Source of the DNA: Pogonophryne albipinna
Taxonomy: Eukaryota; Chordata; Actinopteri; Perciformes; Artedidraconidae
NCBI GenBank assembly: GCA_028583405.1
Contig: JAPTMU010000269.1
Location: 193,291-257,290 of the forward strand
DNA length: 64,000 nucleotides
Direction: 5' to 3'
Shown here: positions 60,285-64,000 of the stretch, piece after piece
Numbering within the stretch: position 1 is the stretch's first letter
How the letters are laid out: each line of letters starts with the position of its first letter
Notes under the pieces: model-generated
Seen by the model: the letters and a program-made list of their open reading frames with translations, nothing else
What the model was told of the DNA's origin: nothing
Databases searched by the model: none
Position numbers and translations under genes: made by a program

Positions 60285-63200
60285 TTAATAAACTTGGATA
60301 AGCTCCGCCCACTCGGCGACAGGCCACGCCCCGTTCTCCTGCACGTTGCTAGGAGACGTCTTCCAGTCCCAGCTCCGCAGCGGGACGCTCCACATCGGGC
60401 CGTAGTTAGCGCTCAGATAGTCGAGCGTTTCACAGGGAACGCGCACCTTGAGATCCAGAAGCTCCGCCCAGCAGAGAGAGAAGCCCGGGAACACGTACCT
60501 GAGGGGGGAGGAGGGAAGAGACTCTCTTCACACAGAGGGGACACATGTCTCTCCTACATCAACATGTGTCCCCTCTATCAACATGTGTCCCCTCCTCTTC
60601 ATGTCTCTCCTACATCAACATGTGTCCCCTCTTCTTCATGTCTCCTCTATCAACATGTGTCCCCTCCTCTTCATGTCTCTTCTACATCAACATGTGTCCC
60701 CTCTTTCCATGTCTCTCCTACATCAACATGTGTCCCCTCTTCTTCATGTCTCTTCTACATCAACATGTGTCCCCTCTTCCTCATGTCTCTTCTACATCAA
60801 CATGTGTCCCCTCTTCTTCATGTCTCTTCTACATCAACATGTGTCCCCTCTTCCTCATGTCTCTTCTACAATCAACATGTGTCCCCTCTTCTTCATGTCT
60901 CTTCTACATCAACATGTGTCCCCTCTTCCTCATGTCTCTCCTACATCAACATGTGTCCCCTCTTCTTCATGTCTCCTCTATCAACATGTGTCCCCTCCTC
61001 TTCATGTCTCTTCTACATCAACATGTGTCCCCTCTTTCCATGTCTCTCCTACATCAACATGTGTCCCCTCTTCCTCATGTCTCTTCTACATCAACATAGG
61101 TGTCCCCTCTTCTTCATGTCTCTTCTACATCACATGTGTCCCCTCTTCCTCATGTCTCTTCTACATCAACATGTGTCCCCTCTTCTCATGTCTCTTCTAC
61201 ATCAACATGTGTCCCCTCTTCCTCATGTCTCTTCTACATCAACATGTGTCCCCTCTTCTCATGTCTCTTCTACATCAACATGTGTCCCCTCTTCTTCATG
61301 TCTCTTCTACATCAACATGTGTCCCCTCTTCTTCATGTCTCTTCTACATCAACATGTGTCCCCTCTTCTTCATGTCTCTCCTACATCAACATGTGTCCCC
61401 TCTTCCTCATGTCTCTTCTACATCAACATGTGTCCCCTCTTCCTCATGTCTCTTCTACATCAACATGTGTCCCCTCTTCTTCATGTCTCTTCTACATCAA
61501 CATGTGTCCCCTCTTCTTCATGTCTCTTCCTACATCAACATCGTGTCCCCTCTTCTTCATGTCTCTTCTACATCAACATGTGTCCCCTCTTCTCCATGTC
61601 TCTTCTACATCAACATGTGTCCCCTCTTCCTCATGTCTCTTCTACATCAACATGTGTCCCCTCTTCTTCATGTCTCTTCTACATCAACATGTGTCCCCTC
61701 TTCTCATGTCTCTTCTACATCAACATATGTCCCCTCTTCTTCATGTCTCTTCTACATCAACATATGTCCCTCTTCTTCATGTCTCTTCTACATCAACAGT
61801 GTCCCCTCTTCTTCATGTCTCTTCTACATCAACATGTGTCCCTCTTCTCCATGTCTCTTCTACATCAACATGTGTCCCCTCTTCTCCATGTCTCTTCTAC
61901 ATCAACATATGTCCCCCTCTTCTTCATGTCTCTTCTACATCAACATGTGTCCCCCTCTTCTTCATGTCTCTTCTACATCAACATATGTCCCCTCTTCTTC
62001 ATGTCTCTTCTACATCAACATGTGTCCCCTCTTCTCATGTCTCTTCTACATCAACATGTGTCCCCCTCTTCTTCATGTCTCTTCTACATCAACATGTGCC
62101 CCTCTTCTTCATGTCTCTTCTACATCAACATGTGTCCCCTCTTCTTCATGTCTCTTCTACATCTAACATGTGTCCCCTCTTCATTCCATCAACATATGTC
62201 CCCTCTTCTTCATGTCTCTTCTACATCAACATGTGTCCCCTCTTCTTCCATGTCTCTTCTACATCAACATAGTGTCCCCTCTCTTCATGTCCTCTTCTAC
62301 ATCAACATGTGTCCCCTCTTCTTCTGTCTCTTCTACATCAACATGTGCCCCCTCTTCTTCATGTCTCTTCTACAATCAACATGTGTCCCCTCTTCTTCAA
62401 TGTCTCTTCTACATCAACATGTGTCCCCCTCTTCTTCAATCAACATATGTCCCCTCTTCTTCATGTCTCTTCTACATCAACATGATGTCCCCTTTCTCCA
62501 TGTCTCTTCTACATCAACATATGTCCCCTCTTCTTCATGTCTCTTCTACATCAACATGTGTCCCCTCTTCTTCATGTCTCTTCTACATCAACATATGTCC
62601 CCTCTTCTTCATGTCTCTTCTACATCAACATATGTCCCCTCTTCTTCATGTCTCTTCTACATCAACATGTGTCCCCTCTTCTTCTATGTCTTTCTACATC
62701 AACATATGTCCCCTCTTCTTCATGTCTCTTACTACATCAACATGTGTCCCCTTTTCTCCATGTCTCTTCTACATCAACATATGTCCCCTCTTCTTCATGT
62801 CTCTTCTACATCAACATGTGTCCCCTTTTCTCCATGTCCTCTTCTACATCAACATATGTCCCCTCTTCTTCATGTCTCTTCTACATCAACCACGTGTCTC
62901 CTTATTTTCATCTAAAGTAACAGACTTGGAAACAGGGCTGAAACAGAGGGGGATTATGGGTAATGCTGCAATGATCTGTTTGGTGTTTCAGCCAATCAGA
63001 GACAGGCTCTGGATCTATCTGAGACCTGGGATATATTGATGAGAAGAGGAGGATGATAGGGGAACTAATAATAACTAATAATTGTGTTTACTTGAACTTC
63101 CTGCCGCTCCTCGCCTGCGTTCCTCCGTTCTCACACGATGTCTCCGTCCTCGTAGAAAAAGAAAACGTCCAGTTTGACGTCTTCACTCAGAAAGGAGAGC

Positions 63201-63435
63201 TCCAGACTGTCCTCCACCTGCCCTTCAAAATAAAACACATGCCTTAACGAGGTAACACACACCTGCGTCAAAACGTGAGAACCATAAAAGAAAAGTTCTC
63301 ACCTTCCCGAACTTGTGTTTGAGCGACAGCCCGGCGGTCCTGAACGCTGCGATGATGTCCGGCCTGAAGTCTGCGATAAAGATCCCGATGTCCACGTCCC
63401 GACTGTACGAGATCACGCTACACTGCCTGACCAGC
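60285..63435 (-). CDS. fktn: Fukutin, last three coding exons, with a frame break in the middle one
   Basis: Exons on the - strand: 63435-63303, 63217-63092 and 60498-60285 (stop TAA at 60285-60287). They encode the C-terminal catalytic part of fukutin, the Golgi ribitol-phosphate transferase for alpha-dystroglycan. The first exon has the DVD metal-binding motif in [12 protein letters not shown] and ends LKHKFGK. The second begins VEDSLELSF and [16 protein letters not shown], then meets a TGA. Two bases appear missing there, because the next codons read [12 protein letters not shown] only in another frame, and the exon is 126 nt where phase demands 128. The last exon ([10 protein letters not shown] to [19 protein letters not shown]) is in the expected phase. 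Earlier exons lie beyond the window. Identity is firm; the frame break may be a sequence error. Confidence 0.92.
60534..62890. repeat. 37-bp minisatellite in a fukutin intron
   Basis: The unit contains ACATCAACATGTGTCCCCTC and TTCTTCATGTCTCTTCT, about 64 copies over 2.36 kb. Many copies carry one-base indels, increasingly after 61.7 kb. The + strand frames (up to 873 codons, [17 protein letters not shown]) are repeat artefacts; the first starts inside the antisense of the fukutin exon. Confidence 0.95.
62900..63091. other. Non-repeat part of the fukutin intron
   Basis: About 190 bp between the 37-bp array and the donor of the upstream exon; nothing recognisable. Confidence 0.4.
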
Positions 63436-63534
63436 CTGCAGGGGCCCACGTCAACAAGTACATCAACAACGGTTTACAAGCAACAAGAGTTTCATATGTC
63501 GTTACGCTGTTATTGGTCTTAGTGCTGTCACCTT

Positions 63535-64000
63535 AGCATGTTAGCATGTTAGCATGCTGTAACGTTAGCATGTTAGCATGTTGTAACGTTAATATGTTGT
63601 TATGCTGTAACGTTAGCATGTTAGCATGCTGTCACCTTAGCATGTTAGCATGTTGTAACGTTAATATGTTGTTATGCTGTAATGTTAGCATGTTAGCATG
63701 CTGTCACCTTAGCATGTTAGCATGTTAGCATGTTGTAACGTTAATATGTTGTTATGCTGTAACGTTAGCATGTTAGCATCTTATATGTTATTATGCTGTA
63801 ACGTTAGCATGTTATATGTTGTTATGTTGTAACGTTAATATGTTGTTATGCTGTAATGTAGCATGTTAGCATGTTATATGTTGTTATGCTGTAACGTTAG
63901 CATGTTATATGTTGTCATGTTGTAACGTTAGCATGTTAGCATCTTATATGTTATTATGCTGTAACGTTAGCATGTTAGCATGTTATATGTTGTGATGTTG
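63535..64000. repeat. GTTAGCATGTTAGCATGCTGTAAC-type repeat
   Basis: Interlaced ATGTTAGC and ATGCTGTAACGTTA words in irregular order, continuing to the window end inside a fukutin intron. The small + strand frame (MLACCNVS repeats) is an artefact. Confidence 0.9.

Noticed and set aside
60294..62915. An 873-codon frame on the + strand
   Set aside because: Starts in the antisense of the fukutin last exon and continues through a 37-bp array with many indels.

Overview
The window is nuclear DNA of a teleost fish. It holds spliced vertebrate genes (EPB41L4A-like FERM gene, TRIM35-like gene, YTHDC1, UFC1, fukutin), fish-type transposable elements (BEL/Pao, L2-like LINE ends, hAT, piggyBac-like and DDE integrase-like DNA transposons) and a very large amount of tandem-repeat DNA. 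The species cannot be told from the sequence. Two runs of exactly 1000 N (20098-21097 and 43606-44605) divide it into three contigs whose adjacency is a scaffolding statement, not a sequence fact. I saw no tRNA, rRNA or CRISPR array.

Contig 1 (1-20097). A 27/29-bp minisatellite (1230-5117) lies upstream of the first five coding exons of an EPB41L4A-like gene on the + strand (5690-11142); exon 2 carries a reading-frame break. Intron 4 holds an internally deleted BEL/Pao retrotransposon (6528-10076, 5-bp target duplication) that landed inside a 21-bp minisatellite. Intron 5 holds about 7.1 kb of a GTGTATTT/GTGTATCT octamer array with higher-order structure, then a 24-bp minisatellite that runs into the gap.

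Contig 2 (21098-43605). Two near-identical direct repeats (21098-24656 and 41087-43574), each with an L2-like LINE end, flank a single-exon TRIM gene (25111-26499, - strand) and a stack of nested transposons. An outer element with about 22-bp inverted ends (26597-38267) contains a 10.5-kb element (27593-38146) with inverted repeats of about 350 bp. Those repeats enclose two convergent, uninterrupted multi-exon genes: a HECT-type ubiquitin ligase with two UBZ-like zinc fingers (+, 17 exons, about 782 aa) and a DDE integrase-like transposase (-, 7 exons, 474 aa). A piggyBac-like MITE with TTAA flanks sits in an intron of the HECT gene. This HECT-carrying transposon is the most interesting system here.

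Contig 3 (44606-64000). The N-terminal half of YTHDC1 (- strand, 55093 to 46652) breaks off inside the YTH domain, before a 14-bp minisatellite and the gap. Its introns carry four minisatellites and a hAT remnant. An intronless UFC1 (58254-58772, +) follows, then the last three exons of fukutin (- strand, 63435 to 60285), with a 37-bp array in one intron and a 2-base frame break in another exon. At least twelve separate minisatellite families occur in this 20 kb.

The host genes do not form a pathway: YTHDC1 reads m6A in nuclear RNA, UFC1 is the UFM1-conjugating enzyme, fukutin glycosylates alpha-dystroglycan, the FERM gene is cytoskeletal and the TRIM is a candidate immune E3. What links the region is repeat expansion in introns and flanks and layered transposon insertion.
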